58,872 nt of DNA from DASSNR01 sp036278935 (GTDB taxonomy: Bacteria > Gemmatimonadota > Gemmatimonadetes > Gemmatimonadales > Gemmatimonadaceae): contig DASUKA010000144.1 of NCBI GenBank assembly GCA_036278935.1, positions 1 through 58,872 on the forward strand, in the 5' to 3' direction. Every line of letters starts with the position of its first letter. Position 1 is the stretch's first letter. Below the pieces are notes generated by a model. The model was given only the letters and a program-made list of their open reading frames with translations. It was not told the origin of the DNA and did no database searches. A program made the position numbers and the translations under genes. Positions 48,273 through 56,046 of this stretch are shown here, one piece after another.

Positions 48273-49928
48273 TCAGTTCCGCATGAAGTTCGCGAGCGTG
48301 GCGCCCATCTCGTCGATCGTTTCCTTCGCGCGCCACCGGTCGTGCCCGTTGTACAGAAAGGCGAAGGTGAGGAGTTCTCCGTCGCGCGCCGTCACGTAGC
48401 CGCCGAGCGAGATCACGGTGCTGGTGGTGCCGGTCTTCGCGTGAAGGTTCCCTTGCGCGGGCGTCCGACGCATGCGGTCGCGCAGCAGCTCGGATTCCCC
48501 GGCCACCGGCAGCGATGCGTGGAAGGCGTCGGACCAGGGAGCACGGTTTGCGTAGGAGAGGAGTTGCACCAGGGAGCGCGGTGTCACATGGTCCAGCACC
48601 GAGAGTCCGCAGCCGTCGGTCGTATATACCGTGCCTGGCGCGGCGCCCACCTTCTGCGCCATGAAGCGCTCCAGCAGCGTCGCCCCACTCTCCACCGAGC
48701 CCACGTGCGTCGGTGACGCGCGCCGTCCCGCGTCGCGGAAGAGCAGCTCCGCGAAGTGGTTGATGCTCTCACGGTTCATCGCGGATATCAGCCGCGCGAG
48801 CGGTGGCGAGGGGAGCGAGGCGACGGGGACCGCGCTCGCGGGCGTCACTCCCAGGCGAATGCGACCCTCTACGGTCACCCCCTGCGCTGCCAGCGCTTCG
48901 CGAAGCGCGCCGGCGGCGAAGACGGCCGGGTGCTCCACCACCACGTGGTAGCGGCGCGGCGCGGTGTGCCACCCGATCCATCCGCGCACCACGATCGCCC
49001 CATCGGGCTCGGTATAGGTGATGACGTGGGAGCCACGCCGGCGCAGCGTGCGGACGCTCGCCCTGACCGGGACGTCCGTGGCGGGGTCGAGCGAGACGGC
49101 GGCCGGCTGGGACGAACCGCTGCCAGGGTGCACGACCACCCACACGAGGTTCCCATCGAGCGAGAGCGCCGAGACCCGGGCGGCGTAGCTCGCATGGAGG
49201 TACCGGTGCTTCCAGCCGCGCGGGACGCGCGCGGTGTCGAACGCCGTCGCGTCGGCAATGAGATCGCCCGTGACGTGTCTGATGCCCTGGCCCACCACCA
49301 GCTGCGCGAGCAGATCCATGGGCGCGCTCGGTCCCCCCGGCAGGTAGCGCTCCGAGAGTCCAGGAGCCCCGCCACCGCGCAGAATCAGATTGCCGTGGAG
49401 CGTTCCCTGGCCGTCGAACGGCCCATCGCGTAATACGTCGGTGCTGAACTGATGCCGCGGCCCGAACTCATCGAGCGCCAGCGCCGCCGTGAACAGCTTC
49501 ATGTTCGATGCGGGACGCAGTGCCGCACCAGCGTTGAACGCGTAGAGCGTATCACCGCGCGTGAGGGACACGACCATCGCCCCCCACTGGCCGCTGCGGA
49601 CGCGGCTGAAGAGGAGCATGCCCAGGTCGCCTGCGAGCCCCGCTGCCGACCGCGGGGCATCGTAGTGGAAGGCGGCCGGCCGGCGCGCAGCCCGCGCTCG
49701 GCGCCGCGCCGGCGCCCGCCGTGTGGAGGGCGGCGCATGGACAGCCGCGTTCGCCGCCGCTCCCCCATCCCCATCCGCCGCCGCCACCGTCGCGTCACCA
49801 TCATCCACCGCATTCTGCGCGATGAGGCGTACCGGTACGCTGAGGACCGCGGCCATGGCGGCGAGGAGCACCGCGCTCGCGATGCGCGAGCGGGAGCGGA
49901 GAGACAGGAGAACATCCATGGCGGTCAC
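48273..49928 (-). CDS. dacB: D-alanyl-D-alanine carboxypeptidase/endopeptidase (PBP4)
   Basis: The protein has 551 residues; ATG 49919 is an equally good start. A signal segment (SAVLLAAMAAVLSVPVRLIAQ) precedes an Ala/Arg-rich linker. The serine peptidase S13 motifs are SNMK (PASNMKLFTAA), SIN (NRESINHFAELL) and KTG (HAKTGTTSTV). Domain II lies between SNMK and SIN, as in DacB. It trims or cleaves peptidoglycan cross-links in the periplasm. The stop TGA lies at the edge of the repeat that follows. Confidence 0.93.
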   Translation of the reverse strand: MTAMDVLLSLRSRSRIASAVLLAAMAAVLSVPVRLIAQNAVDDGDATVAAADGDGGAAANAAVHAPPSTRRAPARRRARAARRPAAFHYDAPRSAAGLAGDLGMLLFSRVRSGQWGAMVVSLTRGDTLYAFNAGAALRPASNMKLFTAALALDEFGPRHQFSTDVLRDGPFDGQGTLHGNLILRGGGAPGLSERYLPGGPSAPMDLLAQLVVGQGIRHVTGDLIADATAFDTARVPRGWKHRYLHASYAARVSALSLDGNLVWVVVHPGSGSSQPAAVSLDPATDVPVRASVRTLRRRGSHVITYTEPDGAIVVRGWIGWHTAPRRYHVVVEHPAVFAAGALREALAAQGVTVEGRIRLGVTPASAVPVASLPSPPLARLISAMNRESINHFAELLFRDAGRRASPTHVGSVESGATLLERFMAQKVGAAPGTVYTTDGCGLSVLDHVTPRSLVQLLSYANRAPWSDAFHASLPVAGESELLRDRMRRTPAQGNLHAKTGTTSTVISLGGYVTARDGELLTFAFLYNGHDRWRAKETIDEMGATLANFMRN

Positions 49929-50056
49929 AGCGCGGGACGGGTGAGGGCGGGAACTGTACTGTCAACGAACGGGCGCGCCGTTCGTCACATCGGCGCGCTC
50001 AGGCCGCTGTGGTCAGCATGGCTGCGGGTGTTGAAGGGGTGGGAGAAAGGCGAGAA

Positions 50057-50160
50057 CGGAGAGAAGAAAAGGAGAGAGGAGAAAGGAACCGGCTTCTGGA
50101 CGAGGGGCCCATGCCCCACCAGCGGTTCCTCCTTTCTCCTCTCTCCTTTTTTCCTCTCCG
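50057..50160. repeat. Composite palindromic repeat between coxD and dacB
   Basis: Arms 50057-50091 and 50123-50160 are complementary over about 35 bases with one 3-base difference. GGAGAGAGGAGAAAGGAACC and GGTTCCTCCTTTCTCCTC form the inner part. It may act as terminator for the oxidase operon. Confidence 0.8.
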
Positions 50161-50208
50161 CTCACGTGCGCTGTAAGCGGAACTGGCTCTAGGCCCGCCT
50201 CCCCGGGC

Positions 50209-50562
50209 TCACCGCAGGTGGATGACCAGCTGTCCGAAGAGGAAGAGGAGGGAGAACACCGCGATGAGCGCGATGGCCAGCGGTCCCACGAAAAGCATGC
50301 GGAACAACTTGGAGTCGTACTTCAGGTGCATGTAGAACATCACGACGATCACGAACTTGGTGATCGAGAGCGCGATGAGCACCGGGCCGAACATCCGCGA
50401 TTGCTGGAGCGGCGTGTAATAGACGTAGACCTCGAGCGCCGTGAGGACGCCAAGGATGACGGCGACCTTCCAGTACGTGCTCCAGGTCGGATGCTCGTGC
50501 GCGGCCTGCGCGCCGCCGTGCGGATCGGCGATGGCCTGGGAGGAGGAGTGATCGGCAGCCAT
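50209..50562 (-). CDS. ctaF: Cytochrome c oxidase subunit IV (CoxD/CyoD-like)
   Basis: The 117-residue protein starts at ATG 50562, 10 bases after the subunit III stop. Three membrane helices are visible: WKVAVILGVLTALEVYVYY, VLIALSITKFVIVVMFYMHL and ALIAVFSLLFLFGQLVIHL. The middle helix with KFVIVVMFYMHLKYD is characteristic of prokaryotic subunit IV. It helps assemble the CuB site. It is last in the operon. Confidence 0.9.
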   Translation of the reverse strand: MAADHSSSQAIADPHGGAQAAHEHPTWSTYWKVAVILGVLTALEVYVYYTPLQQSRMFGPVLIALSITKFVIVVMFYMHLKYDSKLFRMLFVGPLAIALIAVFSLLFLFGQLVIHLR

Positions 50563-50572
50563 GGGTTCAGAG

Positions 50573-51316
50573 TTACGGGATCAGGTAAACGAACGTGAAG
50601 ATGGCGACCCATACGACGTCGACGAAGTGCCAGTAGAGCGCCATGACGTCGACGTTGATGGCGTCTCGTGGACCAAGCCCGCGTTTGAAGTCGATGAACA
50701 GCATAGTGACCAGCCAGATCACCCCCGCGGTCACGTGTGCGCCGTGGAAGCCGGTCAATATGAAGAAGGTCGACCCGAAGAGGTTCGTCTTGATGGTGAG
50801 CCCCTCGTTGACGAACGACGTGAACTCGTAGGCCTGGAAGCCGAGGAAGGTCGCGCCGGCCAGCGCCGTGGCGGCCAGCCAGATCCTGGAGTACTTGCGG
50901 TCGCCCCGCTCCACCGCGGCCAGCGCGAGCACCATGAACAGCGACGACATGAGCAGCACGAACGTCGATGTCGAGGTGACGGGAATGTTCAGGATCCCCC
51001 GGCAGGCCTGGTGCGTGCTGCGCAGGATCTCCGGGTGGGGGCACGGGCCGACGACGTTGTGATGCTTGTAGATGAGGAACGTCGCGATCAGCGAGCCGAA
51101 GAAGAAGCACTCCGAGCCGATGAAGGTCCAGATGGCGATCTTCGTATGGTTGAGCCCGGTGCTCGTGTGGTGGTGCTCGGCGGGGCTGTGCGCCTCGGCC
51201 AGTTCTATGGGCGGCAAGGGGAAGAAATCTCCAGGTGTAGGCTCTGAATACGATCGATCAGTAGGTCGGACGACGCGGGTGCAGGGAGTCGGGTGTGGGG
51301 CGTCGGGGAACGGCAT
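50573..51316 (-). CDS. ctaE: Cytochrome c oxidase subunit III
   Basis: The protein has 247 residues from ATG 51316. Five helices follow HTKIAIWTFIGSECFFFGSL, with GFQAYEFTSF, TGFHGAHVTAGVIWLV and YWHFVDVVWVAIFTFVYL typical of subunit III. The first ~30 residues (MPFPDAPHPTPC...) come from a dispersed repeat, and the ATG itself is in it. A TTG at 51217 with GGAG 11 bases upstream would start at LPPIELAEAH and is a fair alternative. It follows coxA by 64 bases, occupied by the repeat. Confidence 0.9.
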   Translation of the reverse strand: MPFPDAPHPTPCTRVVRPTDRSYSEPTPGDFFPLPPIELAEAHSPAEHHHTSTGLNHTKIAIWTFIGSECFFFGSLIATFLIYKHHNVVGPCPHPEILRSTHQACRGILNIPVTSTSTFVLLMSSLFMVLALAAVERGDRKYSRIWLAATALAGATFLGFQAYEFTSFVNEGLTIKTNLFGSTFFILTGFHGAHVTAGVIWLVTMLFIDFKRGLGPRDAINVDVMALYWHFVDVVWVAIFTFVYLIP

Positions 51317-51400
51317 GGGCGGGCGGAACACTGCCCCCGCCCACCCGACACCCTACTCCCGATACCCTGCCGTTCCTGCCTCACTGACTCGCTACCTCAC
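51258..51400. repeat. Composite palindromic repeat between coxA and coxC
   Basis: CAGTAGGTCGGACGACGCGG, then CAGGGAGTCGGGTGTGGGGC and GGGGAACGGCATGGGCGG face CACCCGACACCCTACTCCCG and CCGTTCCTGCCTCACTGACT. The last residues and TGA of coxA and the first codons of coxC are part of it. Confidence 0.82.
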
Positions 51401-53312
51401 TCTCGTGCTCCGGCTCCAGCGGCGTCAGCACCCAGCTGTAGAAGGTGATGACGAAGATGGCGCCGCCAAGCAGCATGATGGGAAGCGACTTGTTGTGCAG
51501 CAGTCCGACGAAGCCAATGACCAGGCCCACCGCCGCCACGAGCGGCTTGATGGTGGACGTCGGCATCGGAATGCCCAACTGCTCCGCGCTCGGGGGCGGC
51601 TGCTGTGTATCGGCCGCGGCGTTCCCCTTCGACTCCACGAGCGCCGAACGCTCCCACCGCTTCACCAACGGCTCGTCCGCAATCTGCTCCGCGGACTTGG
51701 TGTCCCAGAGCGGATAGCGCGAGGTCACAACGGGGATCTTCGCGAAGTTGTACGCGGGCGGCGGCGACGGCATGGACCACTCGAGCGTGGGCGCGCCCCA
51801 CGGGTCGTTCCCCGCCACCACGCCGGCGGAGCGTGCGCGGATCAGGTTGTAGATGAACACCAGCGTCGCCAGGCCAAGGATGTAGGCGCCGATGGTCGAG
51901 AGGTGGTTCGTGAGCGTCCACCCCTGAAGCGCCTCGTACCGGTAGATGCGGCGCGGCATGCCGGCCAGGCCGGAGAAGTGCATCGGGAAGAAGGTGAGGT
52001 TCATCCCGATGAAGGTACCCCAGAAATGCACCTTGCCGAGCGCCTCGCTCATCAGCCGGCCGGTGATCTTCGGGTAGTAGTAATAGATCCCGGCGAACAG
52101 CCCCATCATCGAGCCGCCGAAGAGCACGTAGTGGAAGTGCGCCACGACGAAATAGCTGTCGGTCTGCGCCAGGTCCGACGGCGGCGACGAGTGCATGACA
52201 CCGGAGATGCCGCCGATCGTGAACAACCCCACGAGCCCCAGGGCGAACAACATGGCCGTGGTGAAGCGGAGCTGACCGCCCCAGAGCGTGCCCAGCCAGT
52301 TGAAGATCTTCACGCCCGTCGGGATGGCGATGAGCATGGTGGTGATGCCGAACACCGAGTCCGCGATCGGCCCCATGCCGACAGCGAACATATGGTGGGC
52401 CCACACGCCGAAGCCCAGCGTCGCGATGAGGATGAGCGAATAGACCATCACGGGGTAGCCGAACAGCGGCTTCCGTGAGAAGGTCGGAATGACCTCGGAG
52501 ACCAGGCCGAAGGCCGGCAGGATGAGGATGTAGACTTCCGGATGGCCGAACAGCCAGAACAGGTGTTGCCAGAGGAGGGGGTCGGCGCCGGCCGAATCCT
52601 TATAGAAGTTCGTCCCGAAGAAGCGGTCGAGCATCAAGAATGTGAGCGCGACCGTGATGATCGGGAAGGAGAGCGCGATCAGGAACTGCGTGACGAAGGT
52701 GGACCAGGTGAAGACGGGCATGCGCATCATGTGCATGCCGGGGGCCCGCATGTTGATGATCGTGGTGATGAAGTTGAAGCTCGCGGCCAGGGTGGAGAGG
52801 CCGAGGATCTGCAGGCCCAGGACATAGAAGTCCATGTGCAGGCCGGGCGAGAACTGGCTCGTGCTGAGCGGGGCGTAGCCGAACCAGCCGCCATTCGGCG
52901 CGGCGTGCATGAGCCAGCCGAAGTTGAGGAAGATGCCGCCCAGCAGGAAGAGCCAGTAGCTGAAGGCGTTGAGTCGCGGGAAGGCGACGTCACGCGCACC
53001 GATCTGGAGCGGGACGAGGAAGTTCCATAGCGCGGCCGACAGCGGCATGATCGCGAGAAAGATCATGGTGAGGCCGTGCATGGTGAACAGCTCGTTGTAC
53101 GTGGTGGCCGAAACGAAGGTCCCGTTGGGGCCGTACAGCTGTGTGCGAATGAGCTCCGCCTCGAAGCCGCCGATCATGAAGAAAGTGAGCGCCGTATAGA
53201 GGTAGAGCTGCCCGATGCGTTTGTGATCGACGGTGGTCAGCCAGCTCCACACCCCGCCCTCGTACCCGGCGGGGGCGCCGGCGCGGGTGAGCGTTGCAGC
53301 GGTCGTTGCCAT
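51381..53312 (-). CDS. ctaD: Cytochrome c oxidase subunit I
   Basis: The 643-residue protein starts at ATG 53312 after GGAGAG. Haem-copper oxidase landmarks are FTMHGLTMIFL (haem a His), HLFWLFGHPEVYILILPAFG (CuB His-Tyr pair), and VVAHFHYVLFGG (CuB/haem a3 His). Twelve core helices are followed by ~110 extra residues including two more helices (LVAAVGLVIGFVGLL and MLLGGAIFVITFYSWVL), as in caa3-type subunit I. The last residues (SEVASQ) and the TGA come from a repeat copy. It reduces oxygen to water and pumps protons. Confidence 0.96.
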   Translation of the reverse strand: MATTAATLTRAGAPAGYEGGVWSWLTTVDHKRIGQLYLYTALTFFMIGGFEAELIRTQLYGPNGTFVSATTYNELFTMHGLTMIFLAIMPLSAALWNFLVPLQIGARDVAFPRLNAFSYWLFLLGGIFLNFGWLMHAAPNGGWFGYAPLSTSQFSPGLHMDFYVLGLQILGLSTLAASFNFITTIINMRAPGMHMMRMPVFTWSTFVTQFLIALSFPIITVALTFLMLDRFFGTNFYKDSAGADPLLWQHLFWLFGHPEVYILILPAFGLVSEVIPTFSRKPLFGYPVMVYSLILIATLGFGVWAHHMFAVGMGPIADSVFGITTMLIAIPTGVKIFNWLGTLWGGQLRFTTAMLFALGLVGLFTIGGISGVMHSSPPSDLAQTDSYFVVAHFHYVLFGGSMMGLFAGIYYYYPKITGRLMSEALGKVHFWGTFIGMNLTFFPMHFSGLAGMPRRIYRYEALQGWTLTNHLSTIGAYILGLATLVFIYNLIRARSAGVVAGNDPWGAPTLEWSMPSPPPAYNFAKIPVVTSRYPLWDTKSAEQIADEPLVKRWERSALVESKGNAAADTQQPPPSAEQLGIPMPTSTIKPLVAAVGLVIGFVGLLHNKSLPIMLLGGAIFVITFYSWVLTPLEPEHESEVASQ

Positions 53313-53324
53313 TCGTGCTCTCCG

Positions 53325-54557
53325 TTACTTCAGGGAAGAAAGGTACGCGGCAATGTCCGCGATCTGCTGATCCGTGAAGCCGCCGGCCGCGCCGGGCAGC
53401 CCCTTGCCGAACACCGGCATGATGGTTCCAGGCTTCATGAGATGCGCGTCCTTGATCCACAGTTCCAGATGCTTCGTGTCGTTCGGGTACATGGCACCGG
53501 CGATCGTGTACCGGCTGCCGACGTGCGTGAGGTTCGGTCCAGTGATGCCGGGCGAGACGCCCTGGATGGTGTGACAGCCAATGCACAGGCTGACCTTGAA
53601 CAGCTTGGCGCCACGCGCGGCATCGCCAGTCACGTTGGAGAAGGTGAGGCCGGCCGGCGTCGGAGTGTTCGGAATCTCGTACTGCGGAATCTTGTCGCGG
53701 TCGAAGATGCCGTTGCCCGGAGCCGCGGAATCCGCGGCCGGTGCCATCGTCACCTGGCTGGCCAGCATCACGGTGCCGGCCGACGTCTGCGTGGCCGCCG
53801 ATTTCGTGGGCGCGGCCGTCGTGTCCGGGAAGGCCGGCCCCGTCTTCTGGTGCGCGATCCACGCCGCGAACTGCGGTGCGGGCTCGGTGAACACCCGGAA
53901 GTGCATGTTCGCGTGCGAGTCGCCGCAGTACTCCGCGCAGAAGCCGTCCCACGCCGCCACGGAGTCGGGGGTGAACCAGATATAGTTGGTCTGGTTCGGT
54001 ACCACATCTCGCTTGGCGCCCGCCAGCGACGGAATCCAGAAGGAATGGATCACGTCATTGCTCTTGAGCGTGAAGCTCACCGTGCGCCCGACCGGCAGAT
54101 AGAGCTCGTTGGCGGTCACGACGCCGTACTGCGGGTAGCGAAACTCCCACCACCACTGGTGGCCAATGACCTCCACCTGCAGCGAACCGGCCGGTGCGGG
54201 GGCCTGCGTGCGGAAGATCGTCTTGATCGTCGGCACGGCGATGAGGGCGAGGATGATCGCCGGGACGAGCGTCCAGGTGATCTCGATGGCCGTATTCCCG
54301 TGGATCTGCTTGGGGACCGGCGAGTTCGGGCGGCGACGGAAGCGGACGATGGCGTAGACCAGCAACCCTTCGACCACGATGAACACGCCGATCGCGAAGT
54401 ACACCAGACGCATGGTCAGCGCGTCCGTGGCATGTCCGAGATCGGAGTGCGCCCCGAAGATGGTGTTGGGATCGTGGGCACAGGCGGCCACGCCTGCGGC
54501 GAGCACAACCGTTAGCGCGGCAAAGGCAAGCCGGCGCGCGCGGGAGCGAAGATTCAT
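53325..54557 (-). CDS. ctaC: Cytochrome c oxidase subunit II fused to cytochrome c (caa3 type)
   Basis: The 410-residue protein starts at ATG 54557. A lipoprotein signal ends VLAAGVAAC. Two membrane helices (YFAIGVFIVVEGLLVYAIV and WTLVPAIILALIAVP) anchor the CuA domain, whose ligands are in IHSFWIPSL and CAEYCGDSHANMHF. A Thr/Ala-rich linker (~245-310) leads to a fused cytochrome c domain with CIGCHTIQG and a Met ligand in GTIMPVFGK. It takes electrons directly from a soluble or membrane cytochrome. First gene of the operon. Confidence 0.95.
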   Translation of the reverse strand: MNLRSRARRLAFAALTVVLAAGVAACAHDPNTIFGAHSDLGHATDALTMRLVYFAIGVFIVVEGLLVYAIVRFRRRPNSPVPKQIHGNTAIEITWTLVPAIILALIAVPTIKTIFRTQAPAPAGSLQVEVIGHQWWWEFRYPQYGVVTANELYLPVGRTVSFTLKSNDVIHSFWIPSLAGAKRDVVPNQTNYIWFTPDSVAAWDGFCAEYCGDSHANMHFRVFTEPAPQFAAWIAHQKTGPAFPDTTAAPTKSAATQTSAGTVMLASQVTMAPAADSAAPGNGIFDRDKIPQYEIPNTPTPAGLTFSNVTGDAARGAKLFKVSLCIGCHTIQGVSPGITGPNLTHVGSRYTIAGAMYPNDTKHLELWIKDAHLMKPGTIMPVFGKGLPGAAGGFTDQQIADIAAYLSSLK

Positions 54558-54637
54558 CCCGAATCCTGAAAATCGTGTGAGACGTTCACGTTGCGAGCGC
54601 CATGGAGGGAGGGCGCTCCGACCAGTCTGTGGCGCGG

Positions 54638-54666
54638 AAGCTATGGCGCAGGCCGGGTGAAATCAA
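54638..54666 (-). promoter_or_regulatory. Candidate promoter of the oxidase operon
   Basis: TTGATT (54661-54666), 17 bp, TAGCTT (54638-54643) on the minus strand; leader about 75 bases. The -10 is weak. Confidence 0.4.
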
Positions 54667-54736
54667 GGCAAATGAGGTGCCGCATACCACTGTAGGAACG
54701 CGATTTCGTCAGGTATTGCCCGACATGGGCAACCAG

Positions 54737-54809
54737 GTCATTCCGAAAGAGCGAAGCGACTGAGGAATCTTCCCGCCTGCACGCGATTCCTCGCTGCGCT
54801 CGGAATGCC
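54737..54809. repeat. GTCATTCCGA-type inverted repeat
   Basis: GTCATTCCGAAAGAGCGAAG (54737-54756) opposes TCGCTGCGCTCGGAATGCC (54791-54809), with GAGGAATC/GATTCCTC inside. It is the same element that is nested in the repeat at 48051-48269. Similar elements are common in several GC-rich phyla. Confidence 0.85.
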
Positions 54810-54818
54810 AACGGCCCG

Positions 54819-55889
54819 CTACTCCACGGTCACCAGTCGCGGATTCGGTCGATATTCGCGTCCCGCCTTCGATTCGGCCCGCCCGTTGACCATGACGACG
54901 TCGGCCGTGAAATCGAAACGGCCCTGTCCCGCGAACAGCGATGACCCCACGCCGTACGAGTCCACCGGCACGCCCGCTTCCTCGAAGGCGCGGATGCGCT
55001 CCACCGTGAAGCCGCCGGAGACGACGATGCGCACGTGCTGGAATCCTTCGCGGTCGAGCGCCTCGCGTACGTTCCACACGAGCTGCGGATTCACACCCGT
55101 AGGCGGGAAGGAGCCCATCATGGGGATGATCGAGCGATCCACCATCCGCTCCGAGGTGTCCAGTCGCACGCCCCACAGCCGTGTGCCGAGCGCGCGGGCC
55201 ACACGCACGCTGGTCTCGGCGCAGTCGTTGTCGTAATCCACGAGCGTGATGATCTGGACGTTCGCACGCATGTATTCAGCGAACTTCTCCGTGGCCCGCA
55301 CCGTGTCGCCCCCGTACGCCGCAATGAGCGCGTGCGGGACCGTGCCGATCCCGCTCGAGCCCCACCAGCTGGCCTGCGCATCCGTCGAGACGCCGATGGC
55401 CCCCGCGATGTGCGCCGCGTAGCCATCGCCGGTCTGCACCAGCCAGTGATCGTGCCGCGCGGGAAAGAACATGACGGTCTTGGGACGCGCCGCATCCACC
55501 ACCAGCCGCGTGTTGGTGCCTACGCGCGTCCGCCGCGCCAGCACGCCCAGATACAGCGTCTCCAGCTGCGCGAAGCTGGCGTAGGGTCCCTCGATGGTCA
55601 GTACCGTCTCCCATGGAGCGATCTCATCGCCATCGTACAGCGCGCGCACCTCGAACGCACTCCAATCGTCGGTGCACAGCTTGAGAATGGCGATGGCCTC
55701 GTCCATCCCGCCCAGATACGCGTGCGTCTTTCCGAACACCTGCATCAGCACGCGCGGGTTGTGATGATCCGCCAGCAGGATCTCCCGCGCCCGCACGAAA
55801 TACTTATCCGAGTAGTACCCCTCCCGCATCTTCTCGACCGGCAGGTTGAAGACGGCGGGGTCGAGGCGGGGGCGGGAGGCGGGAGGCAT
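54819..55889 (-). CDS. Nicotinate phosphoribosyltransferase-like enzyme
   Basis: The 356-residue protein starts at ATG 55889. Family landmarks include EGYYSDKYFVRAREIL, VLARRTRVGTNTRLVVDAA, FPARHDHWLVQTGDGYAAH, WWGSSGIGTVPHALIAAYGG, LVDYDND, RLDTSERMVD and VSGGFTVERIRAFEEAGVPV. The barrel with the GSSxxGT phosphate site matches nicotinate phosphoribosyltransferases of the short archaeal-type branch, which make nicotinate mononucleotide for NAD salvage. It is monocistronic and flanked by repeats on both sides. Confidence 0.88.
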   Translation of the reverse strand: MPPASRPRLDPAVFNLPVEKMREGYYSDKYFVRAREILLADHHNPRVLMQVFGKTHAYLGGMDEAIAILKLCTDDWSAFEVRALYDGDEIAPWETVLTIEGPYASFAQLETLYLGVLARRTRVGTNTRLVVDAARPKTVMFFPARHDHWLVQTGDGYAAHIAGAIGVSTDAQASWWGSSGIGTVPHALIAAYGGDTVRATEKFAEYMRANVQIITLVDYDNDCAETSVRVARALGTRLWGVRLDTSERMVDRSIIPMMGSFPPTGVNPQLVWNVREALDREGFQHVRIVVSGGFTVERIRAFEEAGVPVDSYGVGSSLFAGQGRFDFTADVVMVNGRAESKAGREYRPNPRLVTVE

Positions 55890-55900
55890 TGGTGGAGGTA

Positions 55901-56046
55901 GTGAGTCAGCGAGTCAGTAGGTCAGTGAGTCAGAAGAAGCGCTTGAGGCGAGCGAGAGGAGAAAGGAGAAAGGAGAAAGGGCTCTCCCGACGAGCCGGTC
56001 CCTCTCTCCTTTCTCCTCTCCTGCCGTTCCTGACCCGCTGACTCAC
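55901..56046. repeat. Composite palindromic repeat between aspA-like and pncB-like genes
   Basis: GTGAGTCAGCGAGTCAGTAG opens the ladder; GAGGAGAAAGGAGAAAGG (55956-55973) faces CCCTCTCTCCTTTCTCCTC across GGGCTCTCCCGACGAGCCGG; CTGACCCGCTGACTCAC closes it. The aspartase stop codon is part of the last module. Confidence 0.85.
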
